A stretch of DNA of 64,000 nt, taken from positions 1 through 64,000 of the forward strand of contig JBEBXK010000006.1 of NCBI GenBank assembly GCA_040391605.1, written 5' to 3'. Shown in pieces: positions 18,229 to 26,833 of this stretch. Position 1 is the stretch's first letter, and every line of letters starts with the position of its first letter. The DNA is from Vulgatibacter incomptus_A (GTDB lineage: Bacteria > Myxococcota > Myxococcia > Myxococcales > Vulgatibacteraceae). The notes below the pieces were generated by a model. That model was given only the letters and a program-made list of their open reading frames with translations. It was not told where the DNA came from and made no database searches. The position numbers and the translations under genes are program-made.

Positions 18229-19407
18229 TCAGGCCGCCCTGGGATCGGGCGCCACGGGGTCGGGAGAGGCGGCGCGGGGTCGCCACATCGCGAAGAGGAC
18301 GGCACCGAGGGCGAACATCGCCACGCCGACGATCTGCGAGGTGGAGAGGAGGAGCGGATCCGCCTCGGGCCAGCGCAGGAGCATGCCGCGGCCGAAGTCG
18401 CCGCGGAAGGTCTCGATGGAGAGGCGGACGATGGCGTAGAGCATCAGCCAGCTGGCGAGGATCTGACCGTGGAATCGCTTCCTCCCGGCGAGGTGGATGA
18501 GGATGAAGAAGAGGCCGAGCTCGCCCAGGCCCTCGTAGAGCTGGGTCGGGTGCAGGGCGGGGGTGTGGCCGTGGCTGAGGATGTAGTCGCGAAAGGCCGG
18601 CTCCGCGACCATCTCGCCGTAGGCGGCGGATCCCTGCGGGAACTTCGCGCCGAAGACGAAGGCGGGATCGGCGCAGACCTTGCCCCAGCAACAGCCGGCG
18701 GACATGCAGCCCATGCGTCCGAAGAAGTGGCCGAGGGCGATGGTGGGGGCGGCGATGTCGGCGAGGCCGCGGAAGTTGAGCCGATGTTTGCGGGCGTAGA
18801 AGATCGACGCCAGGGTGGCGCCGATGAAGCCGCCGTAGAAGACGAAGCCGCCCACCCAGATCTGGAGGATGCGGCCGGGGTGGGCGCCGTAGCCGTCGGG
18901 GCCACCCCAATTGACGAGGATGAAGAGGATCCTGGAGCCGGCAAGGGCGGCGAGGAAGACCCAGAGGGCCAGGTCGAGGACGCTCTCCTTGGCCTTGCGT
19001 CCCACGATCTCGTGGAGATCGCCGCCCTTCGACTTCAGCTCGCGGGAGGCCGCGGCGAGGGCGGGGGCGCCGGGGAGGTAGAAGGAGGCCGGATCCACCG
19101 AGGCGAAGCGCTGGGCGTAGCGGCCGGAGAGGTAGATCGCCGAGAGGAAGCCGAGGGCGATCATCAGGCCGTAGGTGTGGATGGGCAGGGGCTGCGCCTC
19201 CACGTCGGCGAGGCGGGTGGCGACGAGGTAGCCGCCGACGCCGGCGGTGAGGGCGAAGGCGCCGCCGACCCGCATCGGATCGCGCCGGATGCCGCCTCGG
19301 CCTGCGACCACCAACGCCACGCTCCCCGCGAAGACGGCGACGGCCGCGTAGGCGAGGAGGAGCAGGATCGAAGAGGGGATCGACCAGGGGAAGAGAAGGG
19401 GATGCAT
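18229..19407 (-). CDS. lgt: Prolipoprotein diacylglyceryl transferase Lgt (long form)
   Basis: Lgt transfers diacylglycerol from phosphatidylglycerol to the lipobox Cys of prelipoproteins in the inner membrane. The catalytic signature is present (GHFFGRMGCMSAGCCWG), as are the HTYGLMIALGF start of the core, NWGGPDGYGAHPGRILQIWVGGFVFYGGF-type region (split by normal helices) and the HPTQLYEGL motif. At 392 residues it is about 100 longer than the E. coli enzyme. The extra length is an N-terminal two-helix extension before the core and a hydrophilic insert at about residues 105-140. The window contains at least five lipoproteins, which are natural substrates. Confidence 0.92.
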   Translation of the reverse strand: MHPLLFPWSIPSSILLLLAYAAVAVFAGSVALVVAGRGGIRRDPMRVGGAFALTAGVGGYLVATRLADVEAQPLPIHTYGLMIALGFLSAIYLSGRYAQRFASVDPASFYLPGAPALAAASRELKSKGGDLHEIVGRKAKESVLDLALWVFLAALAGSRILFILVNWGGPDGYGAHPGRILQIWVGGFVFYGGFIGATLASIFYARKHRLNFRGLADIAAPTIALGHFFGRMGCMSAGCCWGKVCADPAFVFGAKFPQGSAAYGEMVAEPAFRDYILSHGHTPALHPTQLYEGLGELGLFFILIHLAGRKRFHGQILASWLMLYAIVRLSIETFRGDFGRGMLLRWPEADPLLLSTSQIVGVAMFALGAVLFAMWRPRAASPDPVAPDPRAA

Positions 19408-19519
19408 GCGTGCGCTCCTGCCAGATAGGAGAACGAGCCGGCATTCTCACCCGAAGCGGCGAGGCCTCGGGCGCTTGCGACAGCGCGAGGGTATCGCAAC
19501 CGACAGCAGCGCGCGATCG

Positions 19520-20242
19520 CTACGCCACGAACTCTCGCGTCCGCCGGCGGCCCTGGCCTTCGACGTCATCTTCTTCGAAGTGGGCCTCCCTCTCGTCATG
19601 AGCGCCGGGCTCCCGACGCGATTCTGCCATCGTCTCGTCGTCGACGGCCCGACGCTCCAGGGATGGCTCATCGACGCGCCGGATCCTGGTGCCAAAGATC
19701 CCCTCGAGGATCAGCCCCGCCATCCCCAGGCTGATGGCGACGTCGGCGATGTTGAAGGTGGGCCAATGGCTCTGGTAGCGCCAATGCCAATCGATGAAGT
19801 CGATGACATAGCCGCGCACCAGCCGATCCATGAAGTTGCCCAGGGCGCCGCCGAGGATCAGGGAGAAGGCCAGGGCGAGGAGGCGCTGCTCTCTCCGCAC
19901 CCGCGAAAAGACGACGGTGAGGAAGGCGATGGCCAGGATGGAGACCACGTAAAAGAAGGGGATCCGGACCTTATCGTCCAGGCCCCCCAACATCCCCCAG
20001 GCGGCGCCGGGGTTCTCCACGTATCGGAGCTGGAAGTGATCGGGATGGACCACCACCGGCTTGGTGCGGATCCGCTCGAGCTTCTTCTTCTGGAAGAAGA
20101 CCTCGAGCTTCTCACCGACGGTGGTGGCCTCCTCCAGGGCGAAGGCTCCGGTGAGCGTCTCCACCGCCCGATACTTGCTCCATTGATCGAGGAGCATGAC
20201 GAGGGAAGCGATCCCCACGAGCATCCACCAGCGTCGCGCCAA
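19520..20242 (-). CDS. lspA: Lipoprotein signal peptidase II LspA
   Basis: This aspartyl membrane protease removes the signal peptide of diacylglyceryl-prolipoproteins, acting after Lgt. The catalytic aspartates are in GNFMDRL and FNIADVAIS, and the ENPGAAWGM motif is present. The TTG start at 20242 lies 4 bases after the ileS stop; an in-frame ATG four codons on is possible. At 240 residues it exceeds the usual 165 because of a hydrophilic, charged insert after the first helix (about residues 30-70) and a 55-residue polar C-terminal tail rich in Glu and Arg. The ileS-lspA order is a widely conserved arrangement. Confidence 0.93.
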   Translation of the reverse strand: MARRWWMLVGIASLVMLLDQWSKYRAVETLTGAFALEEATTVGEKLEVFFQKKKLERIRTKPVVVHPDHFQLRYVENPGAAWGMLGGLDDKVRIPFFYVVSILAIAFLTVVFSRVRREQRLLALAFSLILGGALGNFMDRLVRGYVIDFIDWHWRYQSHWPTFNIADVAISLGMAGLILEGIFGTRIRRVDEPSLERRAVDDETMAESRREPGAHDEREAHFEEDDVEGQGRRRTREFVA

Positions 20243-20246
20243 CTCG

Positions 20247-23099
20247 CTACCCGCTCACCGCCGCCGCGCAGCGGGGGCAGAGCTCGGGGTGGCGAGGATC
20301 GGCGCCGCGCTCCTCGCTGAACATCCAGCAGCGCACGCACTTCTCGCCGCGGGCTGCCTCCACCGCGATGCGCAGGCCCGAGACCTCCTCGGCCTCGACG
20401 CCGGCGCCTCCCTCGATCACCTCGAGCTGCGAGACGATCAGCAGGGGGAGCAGGGTGGCCGCCTCGGCCCGGAGGAAGGCGAGGAGCTCGCCGCTGGCGC
20501 CGAGGACCAGCCGCCCCTCGAGGCTCTTGCCGATCTTCTTGTCGCGGCGGGCGATCTCGAGCTGCTTCGACGCCGCCTGGCGGATGGCCAGCAACCTCTC
20601 GAAGCGGCCCTCCAGCTCCGGCTCCACCTCGGCAACAGGGGATGGAAGGCCCGCGAGGAAGACTGAGGTCTCGCGCTCTCCGGGCAGGAAGCCCCAGGCC
20701 TCATCGGCGGTGAAGGAGAGGATGGGCGCGAGGAGGCGGCAGAGATCCCGCGCTACCCGATGGAGCACGGTCTGGGTGGCCCGCCTCTCGAGGGAGGTCC
20801 TGCCGCCGCAGTAGAGGAGATCCTTGCGGACGTCCAGGTAGAGCGGCGAGAGCTCGGCGGCGCAGAAGTCCAGGGCGGCCTTGTAGACCAGGTGGAACTC
20901 GTAGGCGTCGTAGGCCTTGCGCGCCCTGGCGGTGAAGGCGTCGAGGCGACCCAGGGCCCAAGCGTCCAGGGCTGGGAGCTCCGCCATCGGGACGGCGTCG
21001 GCTGCGGGATCGAAGCCGTCGATGTTTCCGAGGCAATAACGGAGGGTGTTGCGGATCTTGAAGTAGCCCTCGCCGAGCTGCTGGAAGTGCGCCTCGGAGG
21101 TGCGCAGATCGTTGCGATAGTCCTCCGACGCCGCGAAGAGGCGCATGATCTCGGCGCCGTAGCGAGCGATGAGCTTGGCGGGATCGATGTAGTTGCCGAG
21201 CTTCTTGCTGATCTTGCGCCCGTCGCTGTCGACCACGAAGCCGTGGGTGAGGACAGTCTTGTAGGGGGCCACGTCGCGGGTGCCCACCGAGCAGAGCAGC
21301 GAGGAGTGGAACCAGCCGCGATGCTGATCGGATCCCTCCAGGTAGAGGTCGGCGGGGAAGCCCAGGCCGTCCTCGCCCTCGAGGACCGCGGCGAAGGAGG
21401 TCCCCGAGTCGAACCAGACGTCGAGGATGTCGGTCTCCTGGCGGAAGGAGGTGCTCCCACACGAGCAGCGATGGCCCTCGGGGAGGAAGTCCGACGCGGG
21501 GTGGGAGAACCAGGCGTTGCCGCCTTCCTCCTCGATGAGGGTGGCGGCCTTCTCCATCACCGCGGCGTCGACCAGGGCTTCGTCACAGCCCTCGCAATAG
21601 AGCACCGGGATCGGCGTGCCCCAGGCCCGCTGCCGGGAGATGCACCAATCGGGGCGGTTCTCGATCATGCCGAAGATCCGCTCGCGTCCCCACCTGGGGA
21701 TCCACCTCACCTTGTCGATCTCCTCCAGGGCCTCCTTGCGCAGATCGTTCCTCTCCATCGAGATGAACCACTGATCGGTGGCCCGGAAGATCACGGGGTT
21801 CATGCAGCGCCAACAATGCGGATACGAATGCTGCAGGCTCTCTTCGCCCAGGAGATGCCCGGATGCTTGAAGCAGCTCGACGACCTTCGGGTTGGCGTCC
21901 CAGATCCGCTGCCCGGCCAACGCCGGGCCGGCGGCCTCGCTCAGAAAGCCGGCGTCGTCGACGGGGTTCAAGACCTCGAGGCCGTAGCGCAGGCCGACCT
22001 GGTAGTCCTCCTGCCCGTGGCCCGGGGCGGTGTGGACGAGGCCGGTGCCCTGCTCGAGGGTGACGTGATCGCCGAGGATCAGCGGCGACTCCCGATCGAG
22101 GAAGGGGTGGCGGTAGCGCAGCCCCTCCAGCTCCCGCCCCTCGGCGAAGCCGACGATGCGGGAGGGATCGACCAGCGCACCTACGCCGAGCTCGGTGGCA
22201 GGATCGGCGTCGGCCAGGCCCTTGATCTCCGCTGGCGCCACCTTCGCGAGGAAGGGGAGCAGGAGATCCTTGGCGACGACGATGAGGCGCTCGCCGAGGC
22301 GGTAGGCCACGTAGGTGTAGTCGGGGTGCACCGCCACCGCGAGGTTGGCCGGGAGGGTCCAAGGGGTGGTGGTCCAGATCGTCACCTGGGCAGGGAGGCC
22401 CGCGGCGCCAGGGATCTTCTCCTCGAGGCCGGGCAGGAGATCGAGGGCCACCGTGATCGAGGGTGAGGTGTGTTCGGCGTACTCCACCTCCGCCTCCGCC
22501 AGCGCGGTCCGATCCTGCACACACCAATAGACCGGCTTCTTGCCCCGATAGAGTCCTCCCCGCGCCGCGAAGCGCGCCAGCTCCCGCACGGTCCTCGCCT
22601 CGTAGTCGAAGCTCATGGTGAGGTAGGGGCGATCCCAGCGGGCGAAGCCGCCGAGGCGCTTGAACTCCTCGCGTTGGATGTCCACCCACTCGGTGGCGTA
22701 GGTACGGCAGGCGTCGCGGATCTCGATCTTCGACATCTCCCGCTTCTTCGAGCCCAGCTTCTTATCGACCTGCAGCTCGATGGGGAGGCCGTGGCAATCC
22801 CAGCCGGGGATCATCACGGTGACCTTCCCCTCCATCGACCTCGACTTCACCACGAAGTCCTTCAGGATCTTGTTGAGCATCGTGCCCTGATGGATGTGGT
22901 TGTTGGCGTAGGGGGGGCCGTCGTGGAGGACGAAGCGCTCGCCGCCGGCGGCGACGTTCTTCGCGATCATCGCCTCGTAGATCCCGCTCTTCTCCCATCG
23001 CTCGAGGATGGAGGGCTCCCGCACGGGCAGGTTCGCCTTCATCGGAAAGTCGGTGCTGGGGAGGTTCACCGTCTTCTTGTAGTCGATGGGATCTGCCAT
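20247..23099 (-). CDS. ileS: Isoleucyl-tRNA synthetase
   Basis: This is a class Ia synthetase of 950 residues that charges tRNA-Ile. The HIGH-type motif is HIHQ at 68-71 inside the ILE-specific PYANNHIHQG context, and the KMSKS-type loop reads KISKK (in GRKISKKLGNYIDP), a variant of the usual KMSKS. The CP1 editing domain and the anticodon-binding domain follow. The C-terminal zinc finger is intact (CVRCW and CPRC near the end), which places it in the bacterial type-1 group. It is the first gene of the ileS-lspA-lgt-tauE-DUF1634 run on the minus strand. Confidence 0.95.
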   Translation of the reverse strand: MADPIDYKKTVNLPSTDFPMKANLPVREPSILERWEKSGIYEAMIAKNVAAGGERFVLHDGPPYANNHIHQGTMLNKILKDFVVKSRSMEGKVTVMIPGWDCHGLPIELQVDKKLGSKKREMSKIEIRDACRTYATEWVDIQREEFKRLGGFARWDRPYLTMSFDYEARTVRELARFAARGGLYRGKKPVYWCVQDRTALAEAEVEYAEHTSPSITVALDLLPGLEEKIPGAAGLPAQVTIWTTTPWTLPANLAVAVHPDYTYVAYRLGERLIVVAKDLLLPFLAKVAPAEIKGLADADPATELGVGALVDPSRIVGFAEGRELEGLRYRHPFLDRESPLILGDHVTLEQGTGLVHTAPGHGQEDYQVGLRYGLEVLNPVDDAGFLSEAAGPALAGQRIWDANPKVVELLQASGHLLGEESLQHSYPHCWRCMNPVIFRATDQWFISMERNDLRKEALEEIDKVRWIPRWGRERIFGMIENRPDWCISRQRAWGTPIPVLYCEGCDEALVDAAVMEKAATLIEEEGGNAWFSHPASDFLPEGHRCSCGSTSFRQETDILDVWFDSGTSFAAVLEGEDGLGFPADLYLEGSDQHRGWFHSSLLCSVGTRDVAPYKTVLTHGFVVDSDGRKISKKLGNYIDPAKLIARYGAEIMRLFAASEDYRNDLRTSEAHFQQLGEGYFKIRNTLRYCLGNIDGFDPAADAVPMAELPALDAWALGRLDAFTARARKAYDAYEFHLVYKAALDFCAAELSPLYLDVRKDLLYCGGRTSLERRATQTVLHRVARDLCRLLAPILSFTADEAWGFLPGERETSVFLAGLPSPVAEVEPELEGRFERLLAIRQAASKQLEIARRDKKIGKSLEGRLVLGASGELLAFLRAEAATLLPLLIVSQLEVIEGGAGVEAEEVSGLRIAVEAARGEKCVRCWMFSEERGADPRHPELCPRCAAAVSG

Positions 23100-23496
23100 G
23101 ACGTTCCTGGGCAGTCGTGAGGCAAGGGCCCACCGCGGCTGCCGCGCGGCTCGAGACGGCCCTTCTGCACTTCGCCGGCTCCGGGGCGAAGGCGGCGGCC
23201 TCCCACGCGAGCGCGACGTTGCAAGGGGGGTTGGTTAACCGCTTGCGGGGTGCCGGGTCAAGCCGCGAGAGTTCGGGAAGAAATTCACCCGCGAGCCTGA
23301 GGCGAGGCGCCCAGCGCGGTTGCGAGGATCGTCTCCGCCTCGCGGGGAGGCGGGCCTCTCACAGACTCTGGTCGATCCGCCCGGACGGCTACAGCCGAGG
23401 CGAGCGGGCGAGCCCGTGCCGCTGGCCTCCCGCTGCGGCCCGCGTATACATTGCGCGCGTTTCATTCCCTGCCCCCTCGATCGTTCGGCGAAGCCC
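23100..23496. other. Divergent intergenic region, ileS / RimK-type gene
   Basis: About 400 bases without a supported gene. It must carry the ileS promoter on the minus strand and the promoter of the 23497 gene on the plus strand. I saw no T-box leader, tRNA or clear hairpin. Confidence 0.45.
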
Positions 23497-24567
23497 ATGA
23501 CCACGCGCTCCAGCGCGCCCCATCGCGTCGATGCTGCTCCCTCGCGCGCCCAGCCCGTCCCCAAGGCGACGCCGCGTCCAAAGCGCGGACCGAAGCCCCG
23601 CGGGAAGAAGCCACGTCCTGTGGGCCGGGCGGTGAAGACCCGAACCCGTCGGCGACCTCCCGCTGGCGGCAGCCTCCGCGTGGTGATCCTCTCCCGCAAG
23701 GAGAGCCTCTACAGCACCCGCCGCCTGATGGAGGCGCTACGGGCCTTCGGCCATGAGGCGATGATCCTGGATACCCTGCGCTGCGATCTCCTGGTGGATC
23801 GCCACGGGCCACGCGTCTTCTACGAGGGCAAGGCGGTGGAGGGGGTCTCGGCCTTGATCCCCAGGATCGGCGCCTCGATCACCCGCTACGGGCTGGCGGT
23901 GGTGCGCCACTTCGAGTCGATGTCGGTGCCGGTGGTGAACGACTCGGCGTCGATCGCCAAGTCGAGGGATAAGCTGCGCAGCCTGCAGCTCCTGGCCCGG
24001 GCGGGGATCGACGTGCCGCGCACCGTGATGATGCGGGAGCGGGATCACCTGGACCTCGCCGTCGATCAGATCGGCGGCCTGCCGGTGATCGTGAAGCTGC
24101 TCCAGGGCACCCAGGGTGTCGGGGTGATGCTCGCCCACTCCTTCGACGAGCTCGAGTCGATGCTCGACACGATGTGGAACCTGGAGCAAGAGATCTTGCT
24201 CCAGGAATTCATCTCGGAGTCCCGCGGCAGAGACGTGCGCGCGCTGGTGGTGGGGGATCGCGTGGTGGGCGCCATGCGCCGCACCGCCAAGGTCCAGGGT
24301 GAGTTCCGCTCCAACATCCACCGCGGCGGAAGGGGCGAGAGCCTCGAGCTGCCTGCCGACTTCGCCACGGAGGCCGTGCGGGCAGCCCGGGTCCTGGGCC
24401 TGGAGGTGGCCGGGGTCGACCTCCTCGAGTCCTCCAGCGGGCCGCGGATCGTGGAGGTCAACTCCAGCCCCGGCATCGAAGGCATCGAGCGGGCCTCGGG
24501 CATCGACATCGCCGCCGCCATCGTGAACCACACCGCGGAGATCGTTCGTCTCCGGAACAAGGCCTGA
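23497..24567 (+). CDS. RimK-type ATP-grasp ligase
   Basis: Start is at the ATG at 23497; the frame is open upstream but reads as low-quality protein. The 356-residue product has an unusual 55-residue N-terminal tail rich in Lys, Arg and Pro (PKRGPKPRGKKPRPVGR), then a RimK family core beginning LRVVILSRKESLYSTRRL. ATP-grasp motifs are seen: PVIVKLLQGTQGVGVML, LLQEFISES-GRDVRALVVG and EVNSSPGIEGIERASG. RimK enzymes add glutamate residues to ribosomal protein S6 or to other acceptors; the true substrate here is unknown. The basic tail could bind RNA or ribosomes. It is followed after 9 bases by the DsbA-like gene. Confidence 0.85.
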   Translation: MTTRSSAPHRVDAAPSRAQPVPKATPRPKRGPKPRGKKPRPVGRAVKTRTRRRPPAGGSLRVVILSRKESLYSTRRLMEALRAFGHEAMILDTLRCDLLVDRHGPRVFYEGKAVEGVSALIPRIGASITRYGLAVVRHFESMSVPVVNDSASIAKSRDKLRSLQLLARAGIDVPRTVMMRERDHLDLAVDQIGGLPVIVKLLQGTQGVGVMLAHSFDELESMLDTMWNLEQEILLQEFISESRGRDVRALVVGDRVVGAMRRTAKVQGEFRSNIHRGGRGESLELPADFATEAVRAARVLGLEVAGVDLLESSSGPRIVEVNSSPGIEGIERASGIDIAAAIVNHTAEIVRLRNKA

Positions 24568-24576
24568 ATCGAAGAC

Positions 24577-25236
24577 ATGCGCGACTTGCTCGAACCCATC
24601 GAATTGATCCTGCACCACGACGTCCTCTGCGGCTGGAGCGCTGTCGCCGACGACCGCCTCCGTAGCCTCCGCGAAGAGCTCGGGGGCGCCATCCGGCTGG
24701 AGCGCCGCCCCTTCATGGGCTTCCCCGACGACAGGCTGCCCACCAAGCGGGAGCGGCTCGCCCGGGCCAGCGCCCTGCGCCGGGTCGCGAAGGAGCGGGA
24801 AGCGGCGGGCTTCGTCCCGGATCTCTGGCGCTCGGACGATCCGCCCCGCTCGTCCCTCGCGCCGCTGGTCGCATTGGAGGCGGCGAAGATCATCGGCGGC
24901 GAGGCAGCCCACGATCGGCTGCTCGCCGCCCTGCGACGCGCCGCCTTCCACCACGGGATCAACGTGAGCCGTGAAGACATCCTGATCGAGCTCGGTGAGC
25001 GATGCGGCCTGGAGACCACCCGCTTCGCCGCCGCCCTCGGCGCCCAAGGACTTCGCCGGCTGGTGAGTGATCAGCACGAGGCATCCACCTTCCGTGGCAT
25101 CGACACGTCTCCCTCTCTGGTGATCGGTGGGGAGTGGCTGGTCTCCGGCGTTCGCTCCATCGACGAATATCGAGACACGATCCAGCACTTCAGCGAGCAG
25201 AACGGGATCGTGGTCCCCGAGCGCGTGGTCCACTGA
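24577..25236 (+). CDS. DsbA/FrnE-like thioredoxin-fold protein with a CGWS site
   Basis: The 219-residue cytosolic protein (no signal peptide) has the FrnE/2-hydroxychromene-isomerase-like fold: N-terminal strand ILHHDVLCGWS, an inserted helical domain, and a C-terminal strand with the cis-Pro region GIDTSPSLVIGGEWLVSGVRSIDEYRDTI. At the active-site position it has C-G-W-S instead of CPWC, so only one of the two redox Cys is left. The cis-Pro before the C-terminal strand is kept (TSPSL). It may be a reductase of mixed disulfides or a glutathione-type binder rather than a dithiol oxidase; this is inference. It sits 9 bases after the RimK-type gene. Confidence 0.75.
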   Translation: MRDLLEPIELILHHDVLCGWSAVADDRLRSLREELGGAIRLERRPFMGFPDDRLPTKRERLARASALRRVAKEREAAGFVPDLWRSDDPPRSSLAPLVALEAAKIIGGEAAHDRLLAALRRAAFHHGINVSREDILIELGERCGLETTRFAAALGAQGLRRLVSDQHEASTFRGIDTSPSLVIGGEWLVSGVRSIDEYRDTIQHFSEQNGIVVPERVVH

Positions 25237-25268
25237 TCGATCCTCCAGCGATCGGCTTCGTTCCCCCC

Positions 25269-25290
25269 TGCTTCGTTCGATCTGCGCTCC
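25269..25290 (+). repeat. Direct repeat shared by the two lipoprotein upstream regions, copy 1
   Basis: This 22-base block (TGCTTCGTTCGA followed by TCTGCGCTCC) matches the block at 28913-28934 in 20 of 22 positions. Both lie about 320 bases upstream of the start codons of the paralogous lipoprotein genes. Confidence 0.6.
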
Positions 25291-25486
25291 TCACGCACCT
25301 GGAGTTCGTGAAGAAATTTACGAGTTCCTCTCAGGAGAGACGCCAGGTGAACGGAGATCTCCGTCCCCTTTGAGTGGGCAATTTCTTTACAGGCCCGGCA
25401 TCGGCCGCTGCCACACTGCGGCGCAGGCTCTTGTCCTGAATCGTACGGGGGCTGGCAGCGCTCCCGCCCCCCTACAGGTGACTACC

Positions 25487-25516
25487 TTGACCTCTCCGGG
25501 CGAACCAGCCTATGGA
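25487..25516 (+). promoter_or_regulatory. Candidate promoter of the first Gly-repeat lipoprotein
   Basis: TTGACC (25487-25492), an 18-base spacer, then TATGGA (25511-25516), 87 bases upstream of the ATG at 25603. The same TTGACC-N18-TATG design is found upstream of the atp genes. Confidence 0.35.
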
Positions 25517-25602
25517 TCGAGCGTGTGCTGTTCGGTACCGATTGTGCCCGCAGGCAATACTCGCGCGCGATCATGCGCGCCCCGATCAAGGGAGAAGTCT
25601 CG

Positions 25603-26511
25603 ATGAATCAGTTGACCAGGTGGTGGATTCTTTCGATCGCATGCCTCTCGCTCTCGGCCTTCGCCTTCGGCTGCAGCGACAACGACGAAAACGAAGGCAC
25701 GGGCGGCACAGGTGGCACAGGCGCGACGGGAGGCACCGGTGGCACAGGCGGCACAGGCGGCACGGGAGCCACCGGCGGCACGGGCGGCAGCGGCGGTACG
25801 GGCGGGACGGGTGGCTCCGGCGGCACGGGCGGGATGATCACGCTCCACACCATCGCAGGCCACGTGTTCTTGAACCCGGTGGCTTCCGCCGCGGGCATCG
25901 CGTCCCCGGACCTCGAGGGTCTCGAGGTCCGCATGGTCGACGCGGGCGAATCCATCGCCGGCAGAGATGGGACGCTCGCCACCACCCGCACCACCGACGC
26001 CACGGGCTCGTTCAGGCTGGAGGATGTCGACCTCTCGGCCCAGACCGCCGGCTTCGTGATCACCGTGGATGGGACCGGCTTCTCGACCTCCACCATGGGC
26101 TTCTGTGTCCCTGGCAGCACCGAGCCCACCCTCACCTGTGGCAGCCGCTCCGACCAGAAGGTCTTCGCTGTACCCTCTGAGCTGACCGCCATCCTCGAGG
26201 GCAAGCTCGATGATCCGGCGCTCCTCACCAACGGCTTCGTCCTCGGCAACGTGAGCGACAACGCCGTCGGCCTCCCTGGTGTCGCGATCAACGCCGGCCC
26301 GGAGGTGGTCCATTTTCTGGACGCCTCCCTCGACCCGATCGCCGGCGGCACCGAGACCTCCGTCATCGGCACCTTCGTGGTGAAGCCGACGTCGCCCATC
26401 TTCTCGATGACCCCGGAGCGCAACGGCTTCAGCTTCGTGCCGGAGACCCAGCCCGCCGGCAAGTCGCCGAACGTCGTCTTCCAGGCGTTCTTCGTCGGCA
26501 CCGAGGACTGA
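25603..26511 (+). CDS. Gly/Thr-repeat lipoprotein (paralogue A)
   Basis: Start is the ATG at 25603 with GGGAGAAG upstream. The 302-residue precursor has a lipobox with modified Cys 24 (AFAFGC), a GGTG-type low-complexity stalk at about residues 33-79, and a globular region of about 220 residues. The globular part carries carboxypeptidase-regulatory-like strand features, such as TTDATGSFRLEDVDLSA. It is clearly paralogous to the 29234 protein: the strings DVDLSA, GFVL, the PGSTEP/PGATDP segment and the NVVFQAFFVGTED / NVVFQLFFVGAAD endings match. The stalk should project the domain from the cell surface. I do not recognise a function. A core copy of the dispersed terminator repeat and a strong terminator follow. 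Confidence 0.75.
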   Translation: MNQLTRWWILSIACLSLSAFAFGCSDNDENEGTGGTGGTGATGGTGGTGGTGGTGATGGTGGSGGTGGTGGSGGTGGMITLHTIAGHVFLNPVASAAGIASPDLEGLEVRMVDAGESIAGRDGTLATTRTTDATGSFRLEDVDLSAQTAGFVITVDGTGFSTSTMGFCVPGSTEPTLTCGSRSDQKVFAVPSELTAILEGKLDDPALLTNGFVLGNVSDNAVGLPGVAINAGPEVVHFLDASLDPIAGGTETSVIGTFVVKPTSPIFSMTPERNGFSFVPETQPAGKSPNVVFQAFFVGTED

Positions 26512-26570
26512 GCCGCCGGGCCGCGAGCGTTTTCATCATGCGCTCCGACCAGCGTGTGGCCAGCGCCCAG

Positions 26571-26611
26571 CGCGCGTGAAAAGATCGCCCCCACGTTGGG
26601 CGAGGGCGATT
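26571..26611 (+). terminator. Terminator-like hairpin, core of the dispersed repeat family
   Basis: GCGCGTGAAAAGA is followed by ATCGCCC (26584-26590) and GGGCGAT (26604-26610), a 7-bp stem. The left block is nearly identical to the left block of each unit in the atpC array, where the stem is CCGCCC/GGGCGG. Located 60 bases after the lipoprotein stop. Confidence 0.6.
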
Positions 26612-26623
26612 CGAAGTGACTTG

Positions 26624-26658
26624 GAGCGGGCCCGGCATCCCCGGGCCCGCTCTTCTTC
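26624..26658 (+). terminator. Strong Rho-independent terminator
   Basis: GAGCGGGCCCGG (26624-26635) pairs with CCGGGCCCGCTC (26641-26652), a perfect 12-bp stem with a 5-base loop, followed by TTCTTCG. It terminates the preceding lipoprotein gene. Confidence 0.85.
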
Positions 26659-26833
26659 GTCCTGGGCCCATGGCGGCCGCGCCTGATCCCCCGGATCGGG
26701 AGCGATCGGGCAGGCGCCGGGCCACCGCTTGCGGGTTGCGCGTCGAGGCGCTGGCCGGTAGGTTGCCAATCGCGCCCAAGTATCCGAGATCGTGAAGGTC
26801 TTTCCCCTTCTCATCCGGGCAGGAGCTCCCGCC

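Larger units (their letters stand above)
25237..25602. other. Upstream region of the first Gly-repeat lipoprotein
   Basis: This region contains a 22-base block shared with the region upstream of the second paralogue (25269-25290), a perfect 14-bp palindrome ACGGAGATCTCCGT at 25351-25364, and a candidate promoter at 25487-25516. No gene is supported. Confidence 0.5.

Noticed and set aside
25351..25364. 14-bp palindrome before the first lipoprotein as a terminator
   Set aside because: It has no loop and is not followed by a clean T-run; it is 115 bases after the preceding stop, so it is noted only as a dyad.
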